A DNA stretch of 64,000 bases from Tamarix chinensis. Taxonomy: Eukaryota; Streptophyta; Magnoliopsida; Caryophyllales; Tamaricaceae. The DNA lies in NCBI GenBank assembly GCA_030549775.1, contig CM060174.1, forward strand, positions 20,510,693-20,574,692, in the 5' to 3' direction. The notes beneath the pieces were generated by a model. It saw only the letters and a list, made by a program, of their open reading frames with translations, had not been told where the DNA came from and did no database searches. Each line of letters begins with the position of its first letter. The stretch's first letter is position 1. Of this stretch, positions 1 through 14,300 are shown piece by piece. The position numbers and the translations under genes are program-made.

Positions 1-2
1 GT

Positions 3-128
3 GCTCTGAAACGGATGCGGTTAATGGTGGTTCATGAAGCTGCACGTGAGTACGCTGCATGCATAGAGGATTGGTATGGGCTATTAGCTGGTCGTCAAGT
101 TGTAGGGATCATTTTTAAGGCATATATC
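3..128 (+). CDS. possible C-terminal exon of an unrecognised upstream gene
   Basis: A reading frame enters from the left edge at position 3 and runs 41 codons to TAA at 126-128. The local base composition is less AT-rich than the sequence that follows, which looks like a coding exon giving way to a 3' flank. The peptide contains KRMRLMVVHEAAREYAAC near its start and ends IIFKAYI. I do not recognise the family. An open frame of this length could arise by chance, and there is a good donor-like GTGAGT at 46-51 which would allow a different reading, so this is tentative. Confidence 0.3.
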
Positions 129-2364
129 TAATAGTTTTTGGTCATTGAATCGTCTAAGCACTCTATTCATTTGAGAAGCAAAAGCAGATGTGCAACATAA
201 ATTGAGTTACTTTTACTTGTATATCCTAGGAAGCATAATGCCTTTAGTGTTGATTTATCATTCTCTGGGAAAGATAAAAGTAATAACATGCACTTGAGGT
301 CAATGCTACATCCTTCATGACTTAGAGTGGTAGATTGAGCACCTCCGATCAGACCGTGATGATTGTCTTGAATGGTATGCATGCAAAATGTATAAGATTT
401 AGTATCTCCCATTTTTGGTTGACAAATGTGGTATTTTGTACACACCATTGTGTGATATTGCTTCCTTGGCTTAGGAACATGCTGGACTGTTATAAAATGT
501 CTTATATGTAGAGCAATTGATGAACCAGGTCAAGTCACAAGTAAACTTTGCTCGGCTTGTTAAATGCTCGACCTACTTGTTTAGGTATACAAATTAAGCT
601 TAGCCGAGCTCGAGCCATGGTAGACGTGCGTCGTTTGTTATCTCATTTATAGTATCGGCTCATTTGTATAGAATTAGTTTAATAACGAGCCACATACTTA
701 AATGAGTCTTTAATCAAGCCGAATGCTTAAATAATCCAACTTAGTTTGTTTAACTTTCAAATAACTTGAATGGTTAAATGAGCCGATTGAGTCACAAATC
801 ATGACTTTATTTAATTCATTTACGTTAAACACGAGTCAAGCTTGAGCTGAACTTGAGCCGAGGGGGGTTCGGCTCAATTCGGCTCACCAACAAGCCTTAT
901 ACATGTATTGAATATATGATCATGAATTGAATAGATCTTGCACCTCTTTCTATTTGAGCAGCTGATCTTGTTAATTTACTTCTTAAGAAATAATACATTG
1001 GAGGATTAATTTTTTTAAAGAACTTCTACATGATTAGGAAGGACAAAATTATTCGTTAAAATTCTGAATTTTTTTATGTTAATCTAAATATCTAATTCTT
1101 TTTCAGAACTTTTCTGATTCACTTTAGTTCGTAGTGTTCTCCCTTTTCCTAGATTTTCTTTTGAGAATATATTTTGAACCCCTTTTTTTCCTGGTAAGGA
1201 ATGTACATGTTTGTGGGACAAAGGTTGGAGATGGTTGAGATTTATTTATTTATTTATTATTATTATTATTATATTTTGTTGTGGTGAAGGAGTTATTTTT
1301 GTTGGTGGTGGTGGTTGTGTTTGTGTTTTTGTGGCAAGTGGAAGCATTGGTGTTGAAGGGTCAGGTGTTAGTGAGGAGGGAAAAAAGAAGATAATATAGA
1401 AAATCGTGTTATAAAGTTTTGAGTGCCACAATTATGTGTTTTGGCCATATATAAAATTGATCTAGATTTTTAGTTTATTAAATGTGAAAAAAAAATGATA
1501 GGGGAAGATGTGGGGAAAGAATGAAAAAGAAGTAGAAAATGAATATAAAAAGTGCAGAAAGGGAAAAGATTGGACGGGATACCACTACAAAAATGGGGAA
1601 AATTGGTGAAAAGGATGAAAATAGGATGACGTTTGGCAATACAAAGGTTGAAAATAATCAACTGTTATATTTAACTAATTTTTGGTGAAGCTTCCTAGTG
1701 ATGTTACCTTCCATAACTGCTCCAGCAAATCTGCAAATCGATTACACGAGTCAGAAACAAAGCTGTGAGTTTTGACATAGATTGAATTAGGCTTGTAAGA
1801 TTTTTGTACTTTAAGCTATGAATGGAATAAAATATTGGCTGATACCGCTCTTTGATATGCCAAATGTTTGATATATGATGCCAAAATGACATTGCATGCA
1901 TATAGTCGATATGATACGTTTCAGCCAACATTTTATCAATATTTGCTGATATTTATTGTAAAAATAAAAAATTATGCATCAACAACCATAACATATAAAT
2001 TGCCTTCACAACGCCTTGATACAGGATAAAGTGACATCACGATTGTCACCATGGTATTATATGGAGCTATAGCTAAGTTCATCAACTTTTGCCATTTTTG
2101 TTGATAATCTTAAGTCCGTAGGTTAGCTTTGACTTTTCATCACCAAAGTGAAGTTTTAGCGGTTAAGGCTATAAATTCTATTCAGATAAATTATTATAAA
2201 CTGTTAAAATATTTTCTTGTATTTGGGAACTAGCAGTCAGATTTGAGGTGTAAGGTTTTGAACTCCCTTTGTCTAGTAAAGCTGTTTTTGCCTTTGATGT
2301 TCAAGGCAAATATATATAGATAAGTGCTTTTGCTGCCAATGAATTAATGCCCCCTTTTTTGCAG
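129..2364. other. non-coding stretch with old repeats; expected exon 1 of the DUF1664 gene not found
   Basis: No supported gene. About 530-890 is rich in GAGCCGA / TCGGCTC words, like the MITE-type repeat near 11.84-12.13 kb. About 1240-1275 is a TTTA/TTA microsatellite. About 1830-1960 carries words such as TTGGCTGATA and GCTGATATTTATTG that recur near 2.74-2.86 kb and 51.4-51.6 kb. I searched here for a short first exon ending in a G before the phase-1 splice at 2365 and found no convincing one. Confidence 0.5.
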
Positions 2365-5300
2365 GTATTATAGGTTCGGTGTTGGCCAAAGAAGGGCGCA
2401 TGCCAGGGGTTTCTGATTTTTTCTCAAGTGCTTTACAGGTGTGTAGTTTACTAAGTAATTGGGAGATTCTTTGTGCTAGATGATGTTTTAAATATATTTA
2501 GTGAAATTGCCTCTTTTTTTTTGGGTACAATTAATGATATCGTGATATAACCTATGGGAACTGATTTTGATAGAGTTTTTCAGCGATGTCTGCATTTGGG
2601 CTTGTGTGCCATTAAGATGCCTTGACCAGTTGAATATTTTTTGCCCCATATTTTTTCATTGGATTATTCTTGTGGGGCATTTCTATGGAACTGTAGTCAG
2701 GTAATAAAACCGTGGTGGTTGCGGTATCGGGGTGTTGCAAACGACAACTCTGATTTTTTATTTTATTTTTTTCACAACAAATATTAGCAAATATTGGTAA
2801 AATATCGGCAAATATGGAAATATCAGTTGATATTGCATATTGGGACTGGGGTTTAATTGTATGGCTACAGATGTGTTTTTTAATAAATGGGAGTTTCTTG
2901 TGCTAGAGCATGTGTTGTTGATTATATTAGTAGCATTCTCTTTATTGTTTTTGGGGTTTAATATAATATTTTCATGATATAACTTTGGTCCCATCTCTCT
3001 TTTTTCCTTCATCTCATGGGAAATTGATATTAATTAATATATATTCACACATACTGCATTTGGAATTGTGTGGTATTTTCCGCTCTTGACAATATGAATG
3101 ATATTGGTTCCATATTTGTTCTCTTGATTATTGTGTTATACATTGATCTGTGCTCTTGCGTTTCACAGATCGCATTGAAGCCACTGAAACGAAGTGATTC
3201 TGCTCGATCAGCGAGCATGCCAAAAAATGAAGCTTTAATGGCAGAGGTTTGTATGCGGATAATTCTCTCACAAGATAATGATTGTTTCTTGGAATATTGA
3301 ACAAAAAGGAGGGTAGTAGTAATTGCAAGTTGCAGTATGGAAAGTATTTTAAGACTCTTCAGTTCCATCTTTTTTCTTTTAGTCTCCCTTGTAGAGCCAT
3401 ATAACTATATTGAAAAGAAGGAGGTTCTCAGAATGAGTGAAGTAACTATGATGCACACTCTTCTAATCCCTTTGTTTATTGGAGCTGGCAAGCATTGAAA
3501 GACACCGAAAGCAAATAACTGTAGCTAGGGAGCGTTCTCTTTGTATGAGTTTGCTGATCTAATATGATTTGAACTGGTCTGAATAAAGATCTGAATTTTT
3601 TTTAGTTTTTTTATGATGATTATTATTATTAATAGTATTGTCATGTGTGTTATGATCTTTTTATTTTTTTTATTGTATTTGCTGTTTTGATACAAATATA
3701 TGGTGAGGAGAACAGGCCCTTACTATGAAATTTGTACTTTGAGCATTCTTATCCAGTGTCTATCATACCAATTTTTCCAAAAAGTACTGTCTCTCACTCC
3801 ATCAACAGAGAACCCACCACCCAGAGCATTGTTGTTGACCGAGAACATCCATTCAACTTTGTACTAATCAGTATCCCAACTCTTCTGTGTACTTTTTACA
3901 CTTGGCTATAAATTAATGCCAAACGTAGAATATCTTCAACTGCTTCCTTTCTGTCTAGTTTCACCTCATTCCGGCCATATTCGTACTTGTAGAGTTGCAG
4001 AACATTGCCTATTACAAACTTAGTGTTGAGAAATGAAGAAAAGAAAAGGAAAAAAAAGGCTCTAGTGTGGAATATGAAGATTTAACAAAAATATTGATCA
4101 AACAGTGAACTGAACTATGTTGGAAGATCAATCGTAGATTCAGATTTTTGGTTGCAACAGTACCGCAATCATTTCACCCATATAATAACACTCAAGTCAA
4201 TTTTAACAGTAAAGCCAACATACTAACTGTAGGGGGAACCTTACTTGATATTGATCTGCTCCAAGCTCATGCTTCTCAAGCTTTCTTGATACTGCTACAA
4301 CTAATTATCCAATTGACAGAAGAGCTGATTACCAGCGACCTCCACCATGAGGGGTTTTTTATTTTTATTTATTTTTTTAATTATTTTTTATATTTTATTT
4401 TTTTACAGCATAGGAGGTGGTGGTACTACAAATGATGACTAAACACCACACAAGCTCAAATGATGTTACAGCATACCACCCGAAAATTTGTCGTTTTAGA
4501 TGGACAAATTTACGTGTAGAACAGTAAAGGTAGAGATCATAGAGCCAAATCAGCAGAGTGATTTGAACTCATTGTCTGATCTGATTTTGTACCCTTCTCA
4601 GTTGTTCCATCCAGCATTTGTTGGTTGTCTCACTGACTTTGTCAGCCAATGGCGATGTTCTGGGCTATAGATTTTCTGTCGTCCACGGTGCGTTGGCTAC
4701 TGTCGTTGGTGGCCGCTTAAGGGTGCCTGAGGCAGCAAGGGGTGGAGGTATAAAATAAATTAGAGTTCATTGGGTTTAATAGAGTAACTAGTTAAGTGTG
4801 ATATTTAGAATATTAAACTGATAGGTCAGATTTGATACCGGTTGAACAGGTAAGACGGGGTCTAAAATAGGGTGAAGTTAAATTCTACCGACCAATTTAG
4901 GAAAAAAGATAATGGAGGGACCAATTTAGGATAATTAAAAAGTACAGGAACCAATATAATATTTGACTCAATATTTATTAGTCAATGCTTCTCCTTGCCT
5001 TTGATAGGCAAATATGAACGTATACCAAACTTGCCCTCCATGTGATTTAATCCGAGCAACTATTCATGATGGGCAAAATAGGCTATTATTTGTATTGGTT
5101 GAGTAAAATAAGGTAATTACTAATCTAAGTTTAAATGTGGTGAACATGGCCAGGTTGATATCATTAAGCAGAATAGAATAGCTCCGGGAATCATTATTTG
5201 GTCGATGCCCCTGCACATTTTTTATAATTGTTCCCATAGTTATTATATATATATATATATATATATATAATTTGGTAACTGTCATTGCTCCCCACAGATT

Positions 5301-8300
5301 AGCAGTCTTAGGCAAGAGCTTCAGCTTTTATCAGGAGGCAGATCAATAACAGTTGTAACTTCTGGTTCAAAAGGTATATATTCTTTATCTTGCAGTGTTA
5401 ATTAGAAGACAAATAATAGGTACTGAAGGTTGGTTTTATAGCTTCTAATTTATGAACTCGTGTTGCATCAGTCATGAGTGATATATCTTATTATTCCTTG
5501 AATACCTTTCTGATACATTATTCCATTCTGAAAAGCAAAGTGGTTGCGTTCTCCTCCGCCAAGCAAACCAAAAGAACAGGTGAAAACGGAGATTGATTGA
5601 TGGATTTGATCAAAATAGAGGACCAATTGTAAAGTGTATGATGATGCAACACATGTACATAAACTGAGGCAACTATGATATGCCAGTAATTAAAGTGCAG
5701 AGCACCAACAAAGTTAATGACAGTATGACCTTGAGGGATTGATCTTGAATGCTGTCAAAATCAAAACAATAGTTTTGATTCAGATAATATCATTTGTATA
5801 ATACATTTGAGAAAAGCATCTGCATTATGAAGGAAATGCGTTAATTATGATGCAGTTGATGTTCTACCAAAGAAAAGTGAAATCTACATGTATTCAAAAA
5901 AACATAGAAGAGTATACAGAGATGAACATGTATTTCCTTCCAGCTGTTCAAAGTAGCCATTTTTAGCTCTGCTTATGCAGAAATATCAGAACGATGAAAA
6001 TGAATAGCAGGTATTCAAAAAGAAATTTGTTATATGGATGAAGCAGGGTGCTAGTTGGGGTACATAGCTGGTGTAGAAAAGTGTGGAAAACTAAAAGGAC
6101 GAAAATTGAGAAATGCTCAGGTTTGGAAAATCAGCTCATCTGACTTTTATCTTTCTAATGGAGGTCAAAGTTGGAACTTGGGATCTTCGTATCTTGAAAT
6201 CACAGACAAGCTAGGTGCAGTATCTGGCTGTATTTTCTAATTCAATGTGTGCAATGGAACCTGGACCACTAGTTGGTGGATCTGGCTGTGTAGGTGCAGC
6301 ATCCTTGTGATCTGTGCCTTCCGATAATATTGAGATATCTTGTGCAAGAGTGCATGTGGTTTGACATATTTCTATTAAGTGTTCGTTTGGCAGACAAGTA
6401 GTAATATATGTAAAGTAATAATAGTAATAATGATGTTGGTAAGATCAGAGACAAGTGTTAGGTGACAGAGGGGAAATTTCTATATATTCTGGATGGATGA
6501 TCGTAACACTCGAGGTTATGTGAGGACCTGGCACCTCCTACAATGACCTCAATCTCTCCTCCCTCCCTCTCACTCCCCTGATCACCTATATACAGCCAAT
6601 GCCCCTCCCACACCGACTCATAACTGACTGATAAAATTAAAGGAAATAAAGGAAATTGAGAGTATAAGATGTTCCCAATTACCAACTCTAACAGACTGAC
6701 GGGAATAGAAATAATAACAGAAAAGAGGTGACTCAACGTTTTCTTTTACTCAGCTGGTGCACATTAATATTCCTCCCCATGTGCTCCCACACGCCCACTT
6801 CCTTGAGTCTTGTTCCTCCTCACATAGGTGTATTTAATTAGAGGCTTATCAGATGTTTGATAGAAATATCTTATTTATGCTTGAAATAATTATAGTGTTT
6901 GGTAATTTATCTGAAATGAATTGATATATATTGATAATTTTGGATATTTTTTATTTAATAAATAGTGATGAGTAAGTATATTTAATATTAGTATAAGGGT
7001 TATAGCATATGATAGTTTAAATATTTAATAAAAAATAGTAGGGCTTACTAATTAAAAAATAATATAGTAGATAATGAAGTTCTGAAAATATTGGGGAAAT
7101 TCTCGATGAACACACGAAACTATACAGAATAGGGAACAAGAATTACCAAACTTGAATATTTATTATTATCCTCGCAAGGAATTACAAATAATTAAGAACA
7201 CTCAAAACTCTTTTTTTCCCCTCAATAATCCTCTTGATTAATACATTCAATCAAAGAATCTCCGTTTCAACCCCAATAAGTTATCCTCAATTCTTGTTCC
7301 CCATATCCCGTTGTGTGAATCCTAACAACTATATAAAAATAGAACCCTTTATATAAGCTAATAGGATCCTTGCACCAATAAAAGATAAAGGATATAGAGG
7401 GAATTCACCTCCCAAAAAATATACAGATGAAAACGAGGTGAAAAGATATCGCCGCATGAATCAGGCCATTGATACGGGTGTGTCGATCACCATGGCCATG
7501 TCGGCCACCTTGTGTTGAGTCTCAGCCTTTCATTCTTGCTCCGTCTTCGCTCCTTGTTGGCACAGGCGTGTTCGTTGACACTCTATCCATGTTGACCGAC
7601 CTTCAAATAACCTTCTTCTCTTCGTTGTCCATTCTAGGTCCTTGCTAGCGTCCAACACATGGGGTTGAATTTTTTGATGAAAAATAATATATAAAGCAAA
7701 CAACCTGAAGTGAGATTACGGGATGCCTACCAACCACACAATAAGTACAGAAATATCGGGGACTTAAGGAGTTTGAGGAGGGATAGCATCTTGGGGCTTT
7801 GATTATGAGTAGGTGAAGAACAGTGGAAAAGATGGCAGCTGTCAACTTCATCTGGTTAAAAGCAGATTTTTCAGAACCTGAAGGGTGCAATGGCCAAAAT
7901 ATTTTCATATTGGAATCCTAGCCATTTGATTTTACATTATCAAAACTTTTCGTGCTTAGGAATGCAAAAATAGTTGTTTCTTTTATTCTATTATGTTGTA
8001 GTATGGATAAATATTTTTTAACCTTTGCAGTTGTTAATGATCTTGATATTATGTACAGGTGGCCAGCGCTATGGGATAATAATCTTGATAGTAGTTGCTG
8101 GATATGGCTACATATGGTGGAAGGTAAATGGACTAGTGTGTTGTCTTCCTGAAAAACTGTTGTCAACCTCTGCAGTTTGCTGTCTTTGACAGATATTGTG
8201 AAGGTGATTTAGGTTCTTTAAATATTAATTTGTATGAATCAGAAAAAAGAAGAGGGAAGAAGGCAATTCAGGTTTCTGGGCAGCCAAGCTTTTCTTACTT

Positions 8301-11300
8301 ATTTGTACATTGAAAATGCTTTGACCTTTTGTTGCACGAGTTCCATGCCTTGCATATGAATTGGAGTCTTAAATGCCTTGAAAGGTGGTCCTTTGAAAAC
8401 AATGATATGTAAAACCATAGTTAGCCTCATCACAAATTTTTAGGAGTAGTTTTGTCTCTTGAAGAAGTGTCTGAACCTTAAAATTAGGGAACACCAAAAC
8501 ATGATTTTTGCACAATAACTCTAGCTTTCCTTTTTATGTATTTGATGAAATAGCTTGAATCAAAGATGAAATGGAGTTATGTTACTTATATAGATTACCA
8601 TTTTGAGATATTTGCTTTAACCTTGTGAAGTGATAAATGGTAAGAGCAGTTTTAGATTTAAAAAAATAAATTAGTCAGCTGATATGAGTCTGAAGATAAT
8701 CTACTTGCCAGACACAGCCTTAATAACACCAATTATCTGGATGTTAGATTGGTGATTCATTGAATCACTCCAAGATCACATTTACCTTATGCTTTGTAGA
8801 TAACTATTCACTTCATAATTGCGGAGGAAATTATTTTCATTTTTCTTGTAAAACCTGAACCGAGTATAACAATTAAATACCTCTTTCTTATTTGGTATAA
8901 AGGGGACGCTCCTTAGAACTTTAACCTGTGATGCATTTTACTTGGTGACAAATGCAGCTAAACAAGGCCATGCAGTTAAGATTGTTTGATATATTATTTC
9001 TTTCTTCCCCCCCCTCCCCCTTTTTGTAGCTTAATTGTAGCTAACATTTATGCAAATGGAGAAACTTTGAGGTGAAGCGTGGGCTAATGCTAAGGTTCTT
9101 CCTTGCTGACATGGAGGTTTACCATCAAATAATGAAAACAACCTGAAGAAATCAGGGTTAAAATTTATATATTTAGCCTCATCAGTTCTGCCTTATGGGA
9201 TCTAAGAAGGCTTATGAACTAGCTCATGTGTGAATCCATGCACTTCCCTCTAAAACTTTCCCCTTGTTTGGTACTACTTAAAAAAAGTGAATTACCTTTT
9301 TGGAATTTTTTTTGGGTGAACTTTTTTCAAAAAAATATAATTGTGTCGGATAATCACTTTTTTTAAGCAGCACCAAACAATGGTTTTATGTTTTGAATAG
9401 ATTCTCTGTCACATCATTCAGTTATATTTTCTATTCTCGAGTACCTTCCTTCAAATTGGTTAATGTTTGCTGTTATTTAAACATTTGCTAGGGGTGGAAA
9501 CTTCCTGATCTCTCTTTTGTAACAAAGCGTGGTTTGTCAGATGCTTGCAATGCAGTAGGTAAACAGCTCGAGCAAGTTTATTCCTCTCTGTCAGTAAGTT
9601 TTTGCTCCCTGTGTTTGTTTTATGCAGTAAAATGTCAAGATTGTATCTTTTCAAATTGCACTCGCTGTTTGGGTCTTATGTTTCTCAGATAGGGGGCATA
9701 TATTGTTTAAATTGTGAAGATGTTATGAGTGTGGTAAAATTTCTAGGCAAGGCATAATTATTATGGCGATATTGGGGAATTTAATTATCATAACTAGCAC
9801 ATATCTGTTAGTTGGGGGAAGTAATATCTTTTGTAAATGATATTATAGTGTGCTATTGTCTTTTGGATACTATACTAGTAGATATATGATATATTATGGT
9901 ACCTCTAATCTTATAAGCTCTAGAAATAGAGCCCTCCAATTATGAATTAACTAATGAGTTAATTCCTTAGCCCACATACTCTCTCTCCTCTCTCATATCC
10001 GTGCACACTGTTCCTCAAACACTTTGAGGTTGATGACCTCGTCATTCACATGTCCATCTCTCCTTATTTGCTGCCTCTATATACCTTGTACCATTCTACA
10101 ATCAACATGGGTTCCTTGGCATCAGATAGTATGGGGTCTGTGGTAGGATCCTTGAATGGGACCCATAACAGAGAGAGGAGCATGCATTTTATTTATTTGG
10201 TTCTTGGCTTGGCTGTTTATGTCACTACTTGATTGTATATCTGTGTCTATGAATTTTTTTCTGGGAGTACTTGGAGTTTTGCAGTCAGACATTCCTGTCC
10301 GGAATTCCTTGCTTTCTCTTTGAGGCAGATACCATTGCTTTTGATTCTGAATGCTGTCTTGTGAGAGAGTGACAGTGCTGAAATGGAAGTGGTTTAGAGA
10401 GTTAGTATGAGGAGTCAAGCAGGGGTGGTGCCATTTTTTTTTTGTTTTGTATTTTTTTTTATCTAAGGTGGTGGGAAAAGGGGGTTGTGAACACTTATGC
10501 TTCAAGTATAGTTTGATTATCGAACGCCTGATTTGGCTAAAGGTGCTGCCTAGTAATGAAATACGATCCCCTTCCTGCTAACGGCCATCAGGCAATTATG
10601 GAGTTGCATGAAGTAGTTTGAGTTTTTGACACCATCATAAAAATTTGAGTTGATTTCTCTCTTGGAAACACCAATTGTTTGGAGGGAGAACAAGCGTTTT
10701 TCATTTATTGCTATGGATGGGATGGAAAATCTAAATTATTTTTATTACCCAGGGCCAGTAATGGATGATTAGTCTTTATTCTTACTGGTGAACTAGTTGT
10801 TGATTACTGACCAAAAATTTTATTATGGTCCCAGAAGCGGCAAGTTCAATATTGACAGCCAGGACTGAATGTCTTGGTAATAGGGGTTGGGCTGTGTTAT
10901 ATTGTGAAATTTAGTTATCCGTTTTGGAACCTGGAAATGGTTGGAGCTCATCCCTCGCCTGAGCAGTGTTCTCTAGGCTGTGCACTTTCCCCCGAGTATT
11001 TCTCCTTGGTTGAAGCATATTGATTACTGTAGGAGATGCTGTGGTAAAGAGTTGTATGTAAATTTGAGGGATATAAAAACGGAGTTTTCTCACATACAAC
11101 ATGCAGAGAAAATTTTCCACCCATTTGCATCAATTGTTGCTCATAAATTGATTATTCAATACAATCATTTGGTTACAACAATTCAAACCTTGACTTATAC
11201 ACCGAGTGACAAGTAATAAATTATCTAAACTATATATGGGTCCAACAATTTTCAATAATTCATGATAAACCAAACGTTGCGGGCCTTCAATTCATAATTT

Positions 11301-14300
11301 TTCTGTTTTATAGTATATTAATTATTAGTATACATTAATATACATTGGGAATATAATATTAATTGCATTACATCATAAAATATAACATTATATGCATAAA
11401 GTACTCAACCAAATGGTGAATTTGCAGCCTCTTCGGACGTCTAATATAGTTAAATGGCGTCTCTTAATGTGTTTGATTATTCATTCATCGAAATCAAACT
11501 GCAGTAATAAATGACATTCATTTGATTTCCATTTTTAGTTAGTTGACTGCAAAAAACTAATGTCAAAAAAGAAAAAGAAGAGTGAATAAAACAAATTAAT
11601 GTTGGGCTACTATTGAATGTATGTTGTTATGTCTAGTGTTACACATCATAACAAGTTGAAAGATTTTGATATGCGATAACAATGGAAATGAAAGTACAAC
11701 CACAATAAATGTTGTATTTAAGGAAGTATTCCAAAATATTTAGTTAGATTATATATTCTCTTATTAAGTTATTTGTCATTTCTGTATATAGTGTATTATT
11801 TTGTTGTTTCATCATTTAACCAATATTATGTCCTTTATAAGGTTGTAAATGAGCCGAGCTGAGGCGGGTTGGGTTTAGGTTCGGCTCTTTTAATAAACGA
11901 GCCTAAAAATAAGGTTCGAGTTCGGCTCATTTATTAACGAATCAAGCCAAGCCGAGTCGGCTCGCAAGCTTTTGTGGTAAACAAGCCGAGCTCACGAGCT
12001 TTTGCATTGTAAATGAGTTCAAGCCTAAATTTTTTATATTCAAATTCGGCTCATTTATTAAATGAGTCAAGTCTTTAACGAGTCGAGTTGAAAAAGTTTG
12101 CGAGCTGGCTCTGTTTATTTACAACCCTAATCATATTGTCTTTTCACAATTTTATTACTTTTTATATTATTTTCCGTACTTATTATTCCACAATTTATTA
12201 TTATAGTATCTTAAAGTCTATCCGATATCACTTGTGATCCCGTGCATTGTACGGGTGAGTGATACTAGTTCATTTAGAAAGTTGGCTTGACTGCCTTAGT
12301 TTATTTGATATTATCTAGTGATTTTCCAACCACAATTTAAGTGGTTCATTGCTAGTTATGCTGTGGTGAGGGATGATATGCAAATTACTATGGATTTCCC
12401 CCCTGAATATTAGGCATGTTGTTGAAAAAATAAGGTAGGCTGCCCAGGTTTATTTGGGATATTTTATTTTTGCCTGACACTGCATAGAAGAAATTTATGA
12501 CTTGCATAAAAAAAAATTTTGGGTAACCACTAAGAGGTCCTAAGTCACCTATTTCTTTTGGATTTTATTGGGAAATATTGTTTTTCAATCTATCCGGTTG
12601 CATGCATTGCCAATTTGAGTGAGAAATGTGCTACTACCTTTTCTTTTCCTCTTGCTTTTGCATACACTGGAAGTTATGCTCAATACTATCTTTAAGATCA
12701 TTCTGATTCCTTTTTCCTTGATGTTCGTATTGAATTGACTTGATTGGTCTAGGGGTGTTGTAGTTGGAGCTTATGCTATCGTTTCTAACTTCTGTAGTAC
12801 TTAAAGATGTCTGAAATAGAGTATGTGAAAGAAAGAAAGTACTGAAGTTTTTGTGTGAAGAGCTCTCACGCTAAATGTTATGGGCTGTCATTAAACATGC
12901 TAATTATTTGTCTGTTTGATGATCCTTTGTTTGCTATTCTGGCTATGTAGGATTTTTGGATTTTACGCGAGCTGTTGTCTATTTGTAGTATGTAAGTGTA
13001 AATGCATAAAATTTTCTAACCAATAAAACAGCAAAGAAACCATCGTTGTAAAATCTTATTGAATTGCCTCCAACTGGAATATGTAACATGGGCATGTATG
13101 TTGCTTGTGCCCAATCTCTCTTGGTGGCTTGAGCTGGAACCCCGTCCATTTGGAGTTTCTAGGCAGAAATCCTTCATGAATCTTCTATGTTTGTCTGCTT
13201 CTCCATCAATATAAAGTAATGTAATTGTCCTACTACTTGTGCTTTTCTTGCAGACTACACGGCGTGATTTATCAAGAGAAATTGATCGTGTGGATTGTAG
13301 TTTAAATGACTGCTCAGAACATATTGATTCTACACAGGAGGAGGTAGCATTGTATGCAGTGTTCTTGTTTATTGATCTGACATCTGCATGCTACACTGCT
13401 TAATTATTAATTTCCCTTGATGATAGAAGAATGTAAATGATATTGATATCGTTTGAAGCTTGAACCGTGTTAGCATTTAAATGACTCAGGTCTCTGAACT
13501 ACAAGGAGAAGTGAAGCAGTTTGGTGAGAGCTTTCAAAGTGTCCAGAATGTTGTCAAAACTCTGGTGACTATCCATTATTGGATAATTCCTTTTAGACAT
13601 CTTCACATTCACATTTCTATAGATCTGATCCATTCAAGAATGACTGATCCATCTCATTTTTACGAGCCAGGAAAACAGAGTTTGTAAAATGCAGGGGAAG
13701 GAGGTAATAATGGAAAACTCATGGTTTTTACTTCCAATTTTGGTTTAATACATGTGTCATGTTCTTGATGCATAATCTTTCCTTAGGAAGCCACACATTT
13801 AAAAGTGATGCATTTGGTGGACACTGCTAAGAAATTGGAGGGTATTACAGCAGCTGGTTTTATCCAGGCATGTACTAATTTCTTTTATTCAGTTTATGGA
13901 TTGGGTTTTCTCTGTTTTGTTTCAACCTTGGAAATCATTTGGTTGTCCTTGTTTTTCATCTAAGCATTAAAGTTTCGGTTTGCTTTGGCTTATATTTATA
14001 TTTGCCCCATTGGTTTTGTACATTTTGCCTGCTACAATTATATGGTGAATAGTCCCTGACTCCCTGTAACCCTTTTGGCTGAATTCTGTAGGCTTCCCCA
14101 TCGAGTGTTTCAAGGCTTGCTCTTGGACACCCACAGATGACACCTTCTGCAAGGGTAAAATACTTTGCTCATGTTTTGTTATTTGTCAGCATAGGGCTAT
14201 AATGAAGATGCGTATGGCCCACAGATGACACTTTTTTTTCTCAACAGTTTCAAATTTCGAATGAATAACTGTCAGCATTATTTTAATGTAAGAAGGCATT

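Noticed and set aside
3526..3721. Possible MITE with TAGGGAGCGTTCTC / GAGAACAGGCCCTTA ends
   Set aside because: The ends only partly match and no 8-bp target-site duplication was found.
10122..10505. 127-codon minus-strand frame in a DUF1664 intron
   Set aside because: No recognisable domain, biased lysine/threonine/serine composition, antisense to the intron of a supported gene.
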